NCBI GenBank assembly: GCA_027483805.1
Contig: JAIXTS010000258.1
Span: forward strand, 1-40,556
DNA from: Azospirillum sp.
Lineage (GTDB): Bacteria; Pseudomonadota; Alphaproteobacteria; Azospirillales; Azospirillaceae
Direction of reading: 5' to 3'
DNA length: 40,556 nucleotides
The position numbers were made by a program, and so were the translations under genes. This document shows, piece by piece, positions 1-7,809 of the stretch. Numbering within the stretch: the stretch's first letter is position 1; each line of letters opens with the position of its first letter. The notes below the pieces were generated by a model that saw nothing but the letters and a program-made list of their open reading frames with translations, was not told the origin of the DNA and ran no database searches.

Positions 1-3000
1 CCGGTGACGGTGTAGAGAAGGCTTCCGTCCGCCGCATCCCAAACCCGCACCGTCCCGTCATGACTGGCGGAGAGCAGGCGGCCCCCGTCAGGCGACCAGG
101 CGCAGGCAGTGACCACGTCTTCATGGCCGGTGAGGAGGTAGAGAAGGCTTCCGTCCGCCGCATCCCAAACCCGCAGCGTCCTGTCAGATCCGGCGGAGAG
201 CAGGCGGCCCCCGTCAGGCGACCAGGCGCAGGCAAAGACCGGGCCTTGATGGCCCGTGAAGTTCATCAACCATTTCGGCAACCCGTCCGGGCCCGGCGCC
301 GGTTCCGGCTGCGGCGAAACCAGAGGTTCCACCAGCCGCTCCGGCATCGTCGGCGGCGCCCCGAACATGAACTGCGTCCGATACCCCGCCGCCCCCGTCC
401 AGTCTGTCCGCCCCAGCGCGCACCGCCGCAAGCGCGTGCCCGTCAGGCTGGCCCCGCGCAGCGCCGCCCCGTCTAGCCGGCAATCCACCAGTGTGGCCCG
501 GTCCAGCACCGCCCCCGACAGGTCTGCACCCGAGAGGTCCAGCCCGGTCAGCGCAGCTTCCCGCAGCAGGCAACCGGAAAGGTTGGCCCGCCGCAAATCC
601 AGGACAGACCCCGGCTCCCCCAGCACAAGGCGCGACAGGTCCACGCCGCGCAGGTTGATTCCGCGCAGGTCCGGCGCCGGATAACCGCTACGCCCGGCCC
701 GTAGCGCATAGGCCAGCAGCAGCTCTGACGCCTGCGGCCGGTAGATGCGCCGCCATTCCTGCATGGAGGCCGGCACACCGCCCTCCTCCGCGAACATCTG
801 GCCCAAGAAGTCCAGCGACTCCCGGCTGGGCTCCGGCATCGCCCATTCCTCCGCCCGGCCCTCCTTCGCCGCCTCAAACAGATGGTCGGCCAAGAAGAAT
901 TCCAGCAGCGAGGTGTGGGAGAACCGGAAGACGCTACCGCCCTTATCGTCATCGCGGCGCGCCAGGAAGGTGGCGGTGCGCAGATCCTCCTCCAACTGTT
1001 CCACCGGCAGATGGGCATAGCGCTTCAGCCCTGGCTGCCCGTCGCGCCAATCATGGAACCAGGCCTGCAGATCGTCCGCCGACAGGTCCGTCCGTCCCCG
1101 CCGCCATAGATAGGCGGCCAGATGCCGGGCCAGGTGCATCTTGTGCTGTTTCAGGATGTGATGCTTGCCGTCGTCGCGCTCCAGCCAGCGCTGCGCGATC
1201 AAGCGGTAGAGCGTCACTCCCTGCACCGGCTTTCCCTCCGCCCGCAGACGTTCCAGCGCCGGGATATGCTCGGTAATCAGCTTCAAGGTGAAGGGCCGGG
1301 CCGACAGTTCGGTCAGGTTGTGCACCGACTGCACCGTCTCCATCACCTGGCCCACGTTGCTGCCGGGCAGGGCGGCAGACAGGTACTGTTCCACCTGCTC
1401 GTCTCGCCAAGGCAGCAGCAGCAGGGCGCGGTACTGCTCCGCCCCGATATCGCCCCTTTCCTGCCGGGTGAAATGCGTCTGCTGGTCGCGCAACGTGGGG
1501 AAGTAGGAAGTGCGGCAGGCGATGACCATCTTCAGCCCCGCCGATCTTCCCCGCTTACGCGCCCTGGCGTCAGTCAGCAGCTTCAGGATGCCGTTGGTGA
1601 AGACCTGCCCGTCGGCACCCGACAGCTTCACCAGCACCTCATCCAGCCCGTCAATGATGACCACGGCCCCTTGCGAGATCCATTCCCAGACCTGGGCCAT
1701 GGTGCGCAGCGTGTCCTCCCCGTCATCGACCCAGCCCCTCTGCATGCATTCCGTCAGCGTTTGCTGAAGGTCCGGGACGCGGGCGGTCAGCCCGGTCACG
1801 TGGCGTAGGTCGAAATAGAGCGGTACGGGACGGCGCGCATCCTCCCGCCGCGCCTTTATCATGTCGGCGGCAAGTTGCTGGCTGGTGATGGTCTTACCCA
1901 TTCCGTACTCGCCCAGCAGCGCCAGCAGCGGGGGCGCCTTCGCGTCATCCAGCCAGCGGTCCAGGTACTCCCGCACATCCTCCCCCGGCCCGCCGCCGGC
2001 CGGCGGCGGGCCAAGGCCGTCCTTGTGCAGCGTGACGGACCGGCCTTCGACACGACGCAGCCGCCGTTCCTCCGGAATGTCATCCAGGTCCCCGAACCGG
2101 AATTTGGGAAGGCATTCGCGCATATCCCGGTACGGCCGGGCGGAGGGCGAAGGGGGCGGCGCCGGATGAACATCGCGCCCCCCCGTCAGGTCCGGCCCCA
2201 GAGTCGCCAGCGGCCCTAAATCAAGCATGTCGCGTACCACGAGCACGGCGTTGCCCGCGGCCAGGCGCTGGTCATCCTCCTTGGTGACACGGTTCTTGGT
2301 GCCGTCGCCCCAGTCACTGATGCCCTTGACCACGATCCAGGGCGTGCGGTTTTGGGTACAGATGGTGGCTACACCTGCCCCCTCCATCTCGCCGCCAATC
2401 GCCTCCGTCTCGATCCGCAGCAACCGCGCCCGCTCGTCGGGGTTGTCCATCAGCTTGTCGCCGGACAGGACCGTACCCAGCAAGACGGGCGAACGGCCAT
2501 TTTCCTCGCACCGCAGATGCGCGAGGTTGCGGGCACGGCCAATCAGTTCCGTATCGGCCGGATGGCTCTCGCCGCGCGGCGTGAAGCTGCCATCCTTGTT
2601 TTCCCGCCCGAGTTCGTAGTCGCGCACACGTTCGGACACCAGCACGTCGCCGATCCGCTGCTTGGTCTCATCGACGCCGAAGCCGATGCCGGTGGCGACG
2701 ACGGCTGCAACGCGAACCCGGCTCAGCACGTCGCCCAGGGCTGTGGCCACGCCCAGCCGGCCCTGCTTCGTCACCATGTGCCAGATCTGCAGGCCGGCGT
2801 GGACTCCCAGCTCGTTCACCGTTTGCGTTCCCACCGGACGGGGCTGGCCTGCCCGACCGCCGGCGAACATATCGACGACCGCGCGGGTTTCATGCGCGTT
2901 GAACGTGACCAGCAGCACGACCGGCGCCTTCAGCTCCAGCGCTCGCACCTCCGTCAGCACGCCGCGATCCGTCACCTGCCGAAGGTCGGACAGGTCGGCC

Positions 3001-3329
3001 TGTCCCGGCCCCTGCGGCTCCCCCTCGAACCAGACATGCCGCTGCGACGCGCCCAGGCGCTTGGACCCGGTCATCGCGATGCGCAGCGCCTGACCCCGTT
3101 CCTCCGCCGCCGTGTTGAAGGTGTGCATCAGCCGGTTCAGCTGCGTATTGGCGCCGGCCGTCTCGCTTGCGGGGAAAAGCAGCGTATGGGCGGCGGCCAC
3201 CGTCAGGCGCCCGTCTTCGCCCAGACCGGCGGCCAGCGTTTCCGACAGCTTGCGGAAGCCCGGGGTCAGCGCGTCGAGCACCCGGGGCAGGGCCTTGCGC
3301 ACATCATGCTGCAACAGGGGACTGGTCAT
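1..3329 (-). CDS. STAND conflict NTPase: PNP-like effector, NACHT, pentapeptide and WD40 repeats (3' end outside window)
   Basis: The frame is open from ATG 3329 (GAGAGG five bases upstream) to the left edge, about 1109 residues. Residues 1-130 are unrecognised. Residues about 134-370 read as a purine nucleoside phosphorylase/MTA nucleosidase-like domain (VVLLVTFNAHETRAV near the start, later GGEMEGAGVAT and VVKGISDWGDG). A NACHT NTPase follows: Walker A GEYGMGKT at 473-480 and Walker B with the DGLDE signature at 560-564. Pentapeptide repeats (A(D/N)LxG-type) occupy about 884-979, and WD40 repeats begin near 1023 and leave the window. Such proteins are known bacterial conflict/antiphage sensors: the repeats sense, the NACHT module oligomerises, and the N-terminal domain is the effector, here probably acting on a nucleoside or nucleotide. 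The phage-defence role is inferred from architecture and from neighbouring defence remnants. Confidence 0.85.
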   Translation of the reverse strand, partial: MTSPLLQHDVRKALPRVLDALTPGFRKLSETLAAGLGEDGRLTVAAAHTLLFPASETAGANTQLNRLMHTFNTAAEERGQALRIAMTGSKRLGASQRHVWFEGEPQGPGQADLSDLRQVTDRGVLTEVRALELKAPVVLLVTFNAHETRAVVDMFAGGRAGQPRPVGTQTVNELGVHAGLQIWHMVTKQGRLGVATALGDVLSRVRVAAVVATGIGFGVDETKQRIGDVLVSERVRDYELGRENKDGSFTPRGESHPADTELIGRARNLAHLRCEENGRSPVLLGTVLSGDKLMDNPDERARLLRIETEAIGGEMEGAGVATICTQNRTPWIVVKGISDWGDGTKNRVTKEDDQRLAAGNAVLVVRDMLDLGPLATLGPDLTGGRDVHPAPPPSPSARPYRDMRECLPKFRFGDLDDIPEERRLRRVEGRSVTLHKDGLGPPPAGGGPGEDVREYLDRWLDDAKAPPLLALLGEYGMGKTITSQQLAADMIKARREDARRPVPLYFDLRHVTGLTARVPDLQQTLTECMQRGWVDDGEDTLRTMAQVWEWISQGAVVIIDGLDEVLVKLSGADGQVFTNGILKLLTDARARKRGRSAGLKMVIACRTSYFPTLRDQQTHFTRQERGDIGAEQYRALLLLPWRDEQVEQYLSAALPGSNVGQVMETVQSVHNLTELSARPFTLKLITEHIPALERLRAEGKPVQGVTLYRLIAQRWLERDDGKHHILKQHKMHLARHLAAYLWRRGRTDLSADDLQAWFHDWRDGQPGLKRYAHLPVEQLEEDLRTATFLARRDDDKGGSVFRFSHTSLLEFFLADHLFEAAKEGRAEEWAMPEPSRESLDFLGQMFAEEGGVPASMQEWRRIYRPQASELLLAYALRAGRSGYPAPDLRGINLRGVDLSRLVLGEPGSVLDLRRANLSGCLLREAALTGLDLSGADLSGAVLDRATLVDCRLDGAALRGASLTGTRLRRCALGRTDWTGAAGYRTQFMFGAPPTMPERLVEPLVSPQPEPAPGPDGLPKWLMNFTGHQGPVFACAWSPDGGRLLSAGSDRTLRVWDAADGSLLYLLTGHEDVVTACAWSPDGGRLLSASHDGTVRVWDAADGSLLYTVT
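12..263 (-). repeat. Near-identical tandem WD40-coding repeat, 126-bp units
   Basis: Units 12-137 and 138-263 encode successive 42-residue WD40 blades with the shared core VWDAADGSLLY and ACAWSPDGGRLLSA. Most of each unit is identical at DNA level, not only in protein. This points to recent duplication or gene conversion. More units probably lie to the left of the window. Confidence 0.85.
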
Positions 3330-3370
3330 GCCAACCTCTCTTGGTCGGTACGAATGTTGGGATTGTTTGA

Positions 3371-3399
3371 TTAATGCTTGAATACGACATTTCCGTCAA
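3371..3399 (-). promoter_or_regulatory. Candidate sigma70-type promoter of the STAND gene
   Basis: On the minus strand a TTGACG -35 (3394-3399) is separated by 17 bases from a weak CATTAA -10 (3371-3376). The start site would lie near 3364, giving a leader of roughly 35 bases before ATG 3329. The -35 is good and the -10 is poor. Confidence 0.35.
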
Positions 3400-3401
3400 G
3401 T

Positions 3402-3425
3402 GGCCTCCGCATGGAGCGGAGTGCC
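3402..3425. repeat. Inverted repeat upstream of the STAND promoter
   Basis: The arms CTCCGC (3405-3410) and GCGGAG (3416-3421) pair around a 5-base loop. GGC/GCC extend the stem with one bulged base. No T-run follows on either strand, so an operator or leftover hairpin is as likely as a terminator. Confidence 0.3.
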
Positions 3426-3495
3426 TAAGGTTCCAGTCGATGATTCCCTCTTAGGGGTCACAACATAGAAGGAGCGAAAAACTGCGCCGCCATCA

Positions 3496-3903
3496 TCAAC
3501 CAAAGACAGCCACAATTGATCTGAGGTCGATGCCGCCGGCTTTTGTCCGTCGGATCTGACGACCGACGGCCATCATGAAAACGGCTGGCAACTGGGGTGC
3601 GGGCGGCACCCTGCCCCACAGGGTTTGCAGGATTGTCCTTCCTTCCCGGGCTTTGCGGATTTTCTGACCAGCGGCGATGCGTTGAGACCAGCGGAAGCCG
3701 ATCTGATGGAAATAGAGGTCGGCATGCTGGGGACTGATGTGATGGAAGACGCCGGCGATGGTCTGGCTGAGCCGGTTGTTGAAGCCTTCAGCGGCATTGG
3801 CATGGACGGTGCCAAGTGCATATTCCTTGCGGGCATGGCACACGGTGTCGTGATGGGCGAAGCCGGAGCCGGCCGCCACGGAGGCCTTCCATTCATCGCT
3901 CAT
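3496..3903 (-). mobile_element. IS1595-family transposase, C-terminal remnant
   Basis: From about 3900 down to the stop at 3496 the minus strand encodes the end of an ISXO2-like DDE transposase. It begins at the SDEW motif and continues through HHDTVCHARKEYALGTVHAN, EGFNNRLSQTIAGVFHHISP and HADLYFHQIGFRWSQR. In the family this covers the last part of the catalytic domain. The N-terminal zinc ribbon, the first catalytic acidic residues and any start codon are absent, so it cannot be an active transposase. It abuts a DUF262 fragment in the same frame. I could not identify terminal inverted repeats. Confidence 0.75.
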
Positions 3904-4020
3904 CAAGAGCAGAATCGTCAATGTGGTCAACCGCTGCTGGCCATCGACGACCTTGGCCTCCGGCGCGCCCGGCTGCTTGATCAGCACGATGTAGCCCTGC
4001 CGGCTAACCTTTGGGATAGG
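3904..4020 (-). pseudogene. DUF262 (GmrSD-type restriction) gene fragment
   Basis: Upstream of the transposase remnant, in the same frame, about 35 residues read GYIVLIKQPG, EAKVVDGQQRLTTLTILLL. The VVDGQQRLTTLT block is the hallmark N-terminal motif of DUF262, the nucleotide-binding half of GmrSD-type modification-dependent restriction enzymes. An in-frame stop at 4021-4023 closes it upstream and the transposase sequence replaces the rest. A GTG at 3987 could start a chimeric 163-residue product, but there is no sign it is functional. It is best read as a restriction gene broken by an insertion sequence and then deleted. Confidence 0.65.
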
Positions 4021-4153
4021 TTATGGCATTGAACTATAAATTGTGTAATATCATCTGATAATGTCCAGAAGACGCGACATGCCTTACTGTTGCGCACGTA
4101 AAAGGTAATTCGATACACAGACTATTCTATTATGCAGATGTGGGGGCAAAGTT

Positions 4154-7100
4154 ATGTGCTTGGAGTGTCTTAATCTCCGCGGCGTTCTCGTATTGCCGCC
4201 CCTCTCGCCAGCATCGACCTCCGCTCCGTTTCTTGCCGAGGACGGCTTTCTGGAATGGGGCGAAACCGTCAACTCCACCGATCGGCCGTCCTATCTTCCT
4301 GTGCAGGCACCATCGGATACTGACACGGAAGCAAGCATTTTTCACATCGGACCCTTGGCAATTGTGAAGGCGGGCGATGGCATCGCCAACGTCCTGGACG
4401 GTACGGTTGGCGCCGATACCCTGTCGGGCGGCGGTGGTAACGACACCCTAAATGGCGAGGGCGGCAACGATGTCCTTTACGGGGACGCAGACGCCGACAG
4501 CATCAGGGGCGGTACGGGCAATGACACCTTGTACGGCGGTTCCGGCAACGATTTCCTGGACGGTGGTGACGGCAACGATCAGCTGGCAGGCGACGCGGGC
4601 AACGACACCATGGTCGGTGGCGTCGGCAATGACAGCATGCACGGCGGCATCGGCAATGACAGCATGTCGGGCGGCATCGGCAACGACACTTTATCCGGCG
4701 CCGAGGACAATGACTGGCTGCACGGCGACGCCGGAAACGACGTGCTCTACGGCGACGGGGGGGCCGACGGCCTGAGGGGTGGGGACGACAACGATTCCCT
4801 CTACGGCGGTGCAGGCACCGACACCCTCTACGGCAGCGCCGGCCACGATAGCCTGGACGGCGGCGACAACGACGACACGCTGATCGGTGACGTGGGCAAT
4901 GATACGCTCATAGGCGGCACCGGGAGCGACAGCATCTACGGCGACGGCGGAAACGACAGCTTGGAGGGCGGCATCGGCAACGACAGGCTTGCCGGTGGTG
5001 ATGATAACGACCGGCTGAGCGGCGGCACAGGCGACGACGTACTCTACGGTGATGCAGGGGCCGACAACTTGTGGGGCGATGACGGCATCGACACGCTCTA
5101 CGGCGGCGGCGGAAACGACAGCTTGTTTGGCGGCGACAACAACGATGGCCTAGATGGCGGCTCCGGTGACGACAGCCTTGAGGGCGGGTATGGAAATGAT
5201 GTCCTCCTGGGCAACAATGGAGCCGACACGCTGGTCGGTGGAGCGGGAGACGACACCTACCATATCGACAACCTCCAAGACCTCATCGTCGAAGAACAGA
5301 ATGGTGGAATGGACACAGCTATCGTTCTGGTAAAGGGATATTTCGGCAACAATACCGTTGAGAACTATGAATTCCAAGGTGAAGGGTCTCTCGCTCCATA
5401 TTTTATACAGGCTCTTGTCAAAAGAGATCAGGAAATAAAAAGAGACAATCCGGGTACAGAAACCATCAAATACGGCTGGGGACTACCTCCTCCAGCGAGA
5501 ACACCGGACAATTTTTTTAATCCGAGGGTTTTGACAAACGCCGAAAGAGATATTGTCAGAAATGCCCTCGACAAATGGTCGGATGTTGCCAACGTGACAT
5601 TTACCGAATCCGTCGCGGGTGTAGACTTCAGGTTCGGCGCCGCCACGACCCCGTCCGAACCCGACAAAGTCAACGGAAGGTGGTCTCCAGGCACGAACAC
5701 CATCTGGATTAGCGATGCGAATCCGCCATTCAGCACCTATATCCATGAGATTGGGCATGCCTTGGGGCTCAAGCACCCAGGAAATTATAACGGATCCGAT
5801 GGCACAACGCCTCCACCCTATTTGCCGACCGCGGAGGACAGGCGGTCCAATACCCTCATGTCCTATCGGGGTGACCGCGTGGATGATCTCGGTATCTTTG
5901 ACTTAGCTGCGATTCATTACGTTTATGGCCCCAACAAAAGCAAGCACTTAGGTGACAACACATACGAAATCTCAGACAGTAAAGTTGGCGACTACATCTG
6001 GGACGGCGGCGGGAACGATACGATTTCCGCCAAGGAATCCACGCAGCCAGTGACCATCGACCTAAGGGACGGCAGCTGGGGATGGTTCGTTAGCCAGAAT
6101 GCCAAAAACTTCCTTTCCAAGGGACAGTTCTTCATTGGCTACGGTACCTTCATCGAGAATGCCGTGGGTGGCAAGGCCAGCGACAAGCTGACTGGCAACA
6201 AGGACGCCAATCGGCTGAGCGGAGGTGCGGGCGACGACGAGCTGAAGGGCCTGGCCGGCAACGACACACTGGATGGCGGCGCGGGGACGGACACGGCCGT
6301 CTTCGCGGGAAACTATGCGGACCACAAGATAAGGACTCAGGGCACGGAAGTCCGCGTCGAGAACGCGGCCGGGGAGGTGGACACGCTGATCGGCATCGAG
6401 CGCTTGAAGTTCGACGACCGCACCGTCGACGCACCGGCCACCGTCGTCGCCCCGGTGCTTACCGTCACCGCCCCGTTCGCGACTGAGGGCACGGGCAAGC
6501 TGGTTTATACGGTTGCACTTTCCACCACCGCCACGACGACTGTGAGCTTCACCGCGCGCACCAGGGACGGAACAGCCACGTCCCCGTCCGACTACGCACC
6601 GCTCGACACCATATTCACTATCGCGGCCGGCTCGCGTACAGCGAGCGTGGCGGTGAGCCTGCGCGGAGACAGGGTGCCGGAGCGCGACGAAACGATCACG
6701 CTTGTCATCAGCAACGTCAACGGAGCGCAGCTGGCAAACGGCGTATCCACCTTGACCGCGATCGGGACCGTGGTGGACGACGACGCTGGCACCGTTCCGG
6801 TTTTTGACTTGGAAGCCTACCGAGCGTTGAACCCTGACTTGGCGAAGACCTTCGGCAGCAACGCCGCCGCCCTCGCATCGCACTATGTGACCAACGGCAA
6901 GGCCGAAGGACGGGCTGCGACCGGGTTCGCTGCGGAGGCCTACGCAGCGATGAACCCGGACCTGTTCAGGGCCTTCGGGCTAGACAGCGCTGCACTCGCG
7001 GACCACTACCTGCGCTTCGGCAAGGCCGAAAAGCGCGTCGCGACGGGGTTCGAGGCGGATGCCTACGCGGCCCTCAACCCCGACCTGTTCAACGCGTTCG

Positions 7101-7474
7101 GTACCAACCGCATCGAGTTGGTGCGGCACTACATCAACAGCGGCAAGGCGGAGGGCCGTGCTGTCAGCGGGTTCGACACGGAGGCCTACGCGGCGATGAA
7201 CCCCGACCTCTACAAGGCCTTCGGCCTCAACGAAAGCGCCTTGATCCGGCATTACATCACCAACGGAAGAGCAGAGATGCGGCAGGCGACCGGCTTCGAC
7301 GCCGACACCTACGCGGTGCTGAATCCCGACCTGCTGCGTGCCTTCGGAATGAACCAGGCAGCCTTAATCTCCCACTTCCAAAGCGACGGCCGGGCGGAGG
7401 GCCGCGTCGCCTTCCAGCCGGCGGCCAGCGGAGGGCTGGCCGTTCTGGGCATCGTGGACGACGGAGTCTTCTGA
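4154..7474 (+). CDS. Secreted RTX protein with M10 metallopeptidase, Calx-beta-like and C-terminal 41-residue repeats
   Basis: The product has 1106 residues. ATG 4154 has a GGGGG stretch eight bases upstream. Residues 85-367 are RTX nonapeptides (GGxGNDxLx), which bind calcium and go with type I secretion. The M10 domain (about 430-600) carries the zinc motif HEIGHALGLKH at 531-541 and the Met-turn LMSY with Met569. A second RTX/M10_C-like segment spans about 613-718. A Calx-beta-like domain spans about 766-877, ending in VVDDDAG. Five 41-residue repeats cover 884-1088. There is no Sec signal. The C-terminus DDGVF (acidic then hydrophobic) resembles the serralysin export tail. Serralysins normally put the peptidase first, so the leading RTX block is unusual. 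Codons become visibly AT-richer between about 5270 and 6000. No T1SS genes are in the window. Confidence 0.88.
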   Translation: MCLECLNLRGVLVLPPLSPASTSAPFLAEDGFLEWGETVNSTDRPSYLPVQAPSDTDTEASIFHIGPLAIVKAGDGIANVLDGTVGADTLSGGGGNDTLNGEGGNDVLYGDADADSIRGGTGNDTLYGGSGNDFLDGGDGNDQLAGDAGNDTMVGGVGNDSMHGGIGNDSMSGGIGNDTLSGAEDNDWLHGDAGNDVLYGDGGADGLRGGDDNDSLYGGAGTDTLYGSAGHDSLDGGDNDDTLIGDVGNDTLIGGTGSDSIYGDGGNDSLEGGIGNDRLAGGDDNDRLSGGTGDDVLYGDAGADNLWGDDGIDTLYGGGGNDSLFGGDNNDGLDGGSGDDSLEGGYGNDVLLGNNGADTLVGGAGDDTYHIDNLQDLIVEEQNGGMDTAIVLVKGYFGNNTVENYEFQGEGSLAPYFIQALVKRDQEIKRDNPGTETIKYGWGLPPPARTPDNFFNPRVLTNAERDIVRNALDKWSDVANVTFTESVAGVDFRFGAATTPSEPDKVNGRWSPGTNTIWISDANPPFSTYIHEIGHALGLKHPGNYNGSDGTTPPPYLPTAEDRRSNTLMSYRGDRVDDLGIFDLAAIHYVYGPNKSKHLGDNTYEISDSKVGDYIWDGGGNDTISAKESTQPVTIDLRDGSWGWFVSQNAKNFLSKGQFFIGYGTFIENAVGGKASDKLTGNKDANRLSGGAGDDELKGLAGNDTLDGGAGTDTAVFAGNYADHKIRTQGTEVRVENAAGEVDTLIGIERLKFDDRTVDAPATVVAPVLTVTAPFATEGTGKLVYTVALSTTATTTVSFTARTRDGTATSPSDYAPLDTIFTIAAGSRTASVAVSLRGDRVPERDETITLVISNVNGAQLANGVSTLTAIGTVVDDDAGTVPVFDLEAYRALNPDLAKTFGSNAAALASHYVTNGKAEGRAATGFAAEAYAAMNPDLFRAFGLDSAALADHYLRFGKAEKRVATGFEADAYAALNPDLFNAFGTNRIELVRHYINSGKAEGRAVSGFDTEAYAAMNPDLYKAFGLNESALIRHYITNGRAEMRQATGFDADTYAVLNPDLLRAFGMNQAALISHFQSDGRAEGRVAFQPAASGGLAVLGIVDDGVF
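4406..5254 (+). repeat. RTX nonapeptide repeat block
   Basis: About 280 residues of uninterrupted GGxGNDxLx-type repeats, with runs such as LSGGGGNDTL and LYGDGGADGL. This forms a calcium-bound parallel beta-roll in RTX proteins. Confidence 0.93.
6803..7417 (+). repeat. Five tandem 41-residue (123-bp) C-terminal repeats
   Basis: Five exact-length units share the pattern F-[DE]-x-[ED]-A-Y-A-x-[LM]-NPDL-xx-AFG, then L-xx-HY, then G-[KR]-AE-x-R. Length is strictly kept while surface residues vary. Similar NPD...HY...G...EGR repeats occur at the ends of large secreted alphaproteobacterial proteins. Their function is not known to me; a carbohydrate- or surface-binding role is a guess. Confidence 0.85.
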
Positions 7475-7519
7475 CGCACAGCGCTTCGTTGGTTACCAAT
7501 CCCCGGAAGGATGGCAACC

Positions 7520-7714
7520 GTGACCGCGACTATCGTCCAGCATCCGCACAATCTCGCCACCTATGACGTGTTGGACTGCCCGGCCTGTGAGCAGCCGGTG
7601 CCGCCGTCCAAGATCACCGCCGGGCCTTGCGCCGATTACCGGTGCCAGTGCGGCAGAAGCTGGAAAATTGACCCCGAAGGCAACGAGGTTTCTGTCCGCC
7701 GCCGCCTTCCCTGA
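7520..7714 (+). CDS. Small zinc-ribbon-like protein
   Basis: An open frame of about 64 residues follows the RTX gene by roughly 45 bases. It has five cysteines, CPAC near the middle and C-x5-C-x-C further on (GPCADYRCQCG), which looks like a small zinc ribbon. I chose GTG 7520 because GGAAGG (7505-7510) is nine bases upstream. An ATG at 7511 in the same frame is also possible but directly touches that site. The end is fixed by the stop at 7714. No signal peptide or membrane segment is visible and I do not recognise a family. Co-direction with the RTX gene suggests possible co-transcription. Confidence 0.55.
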   Translation: MTATIVQHPHNLATYDVLDCPACEQPVPPSKITAGPCADYRCQCGRSWKIDPEGNEVSVRRRLP

Positions 7715-7809
7715 CCGTCCACCAATCCCCCGAAAGGAACCAAACCAGCTATTTGAAGTTCCGCTTTCAGATATCGCCGTCGTCCCCGTGAACGACCAAA
7801 ATGGGGCGC

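Noticed and set aside
2352-3374. 340-residue plus-strand frame opposite the STAND gene
   Set aside because: Antisense to the PNP-like domain, whose minus-strand motifs are clear; the plus frame has shadow composition.
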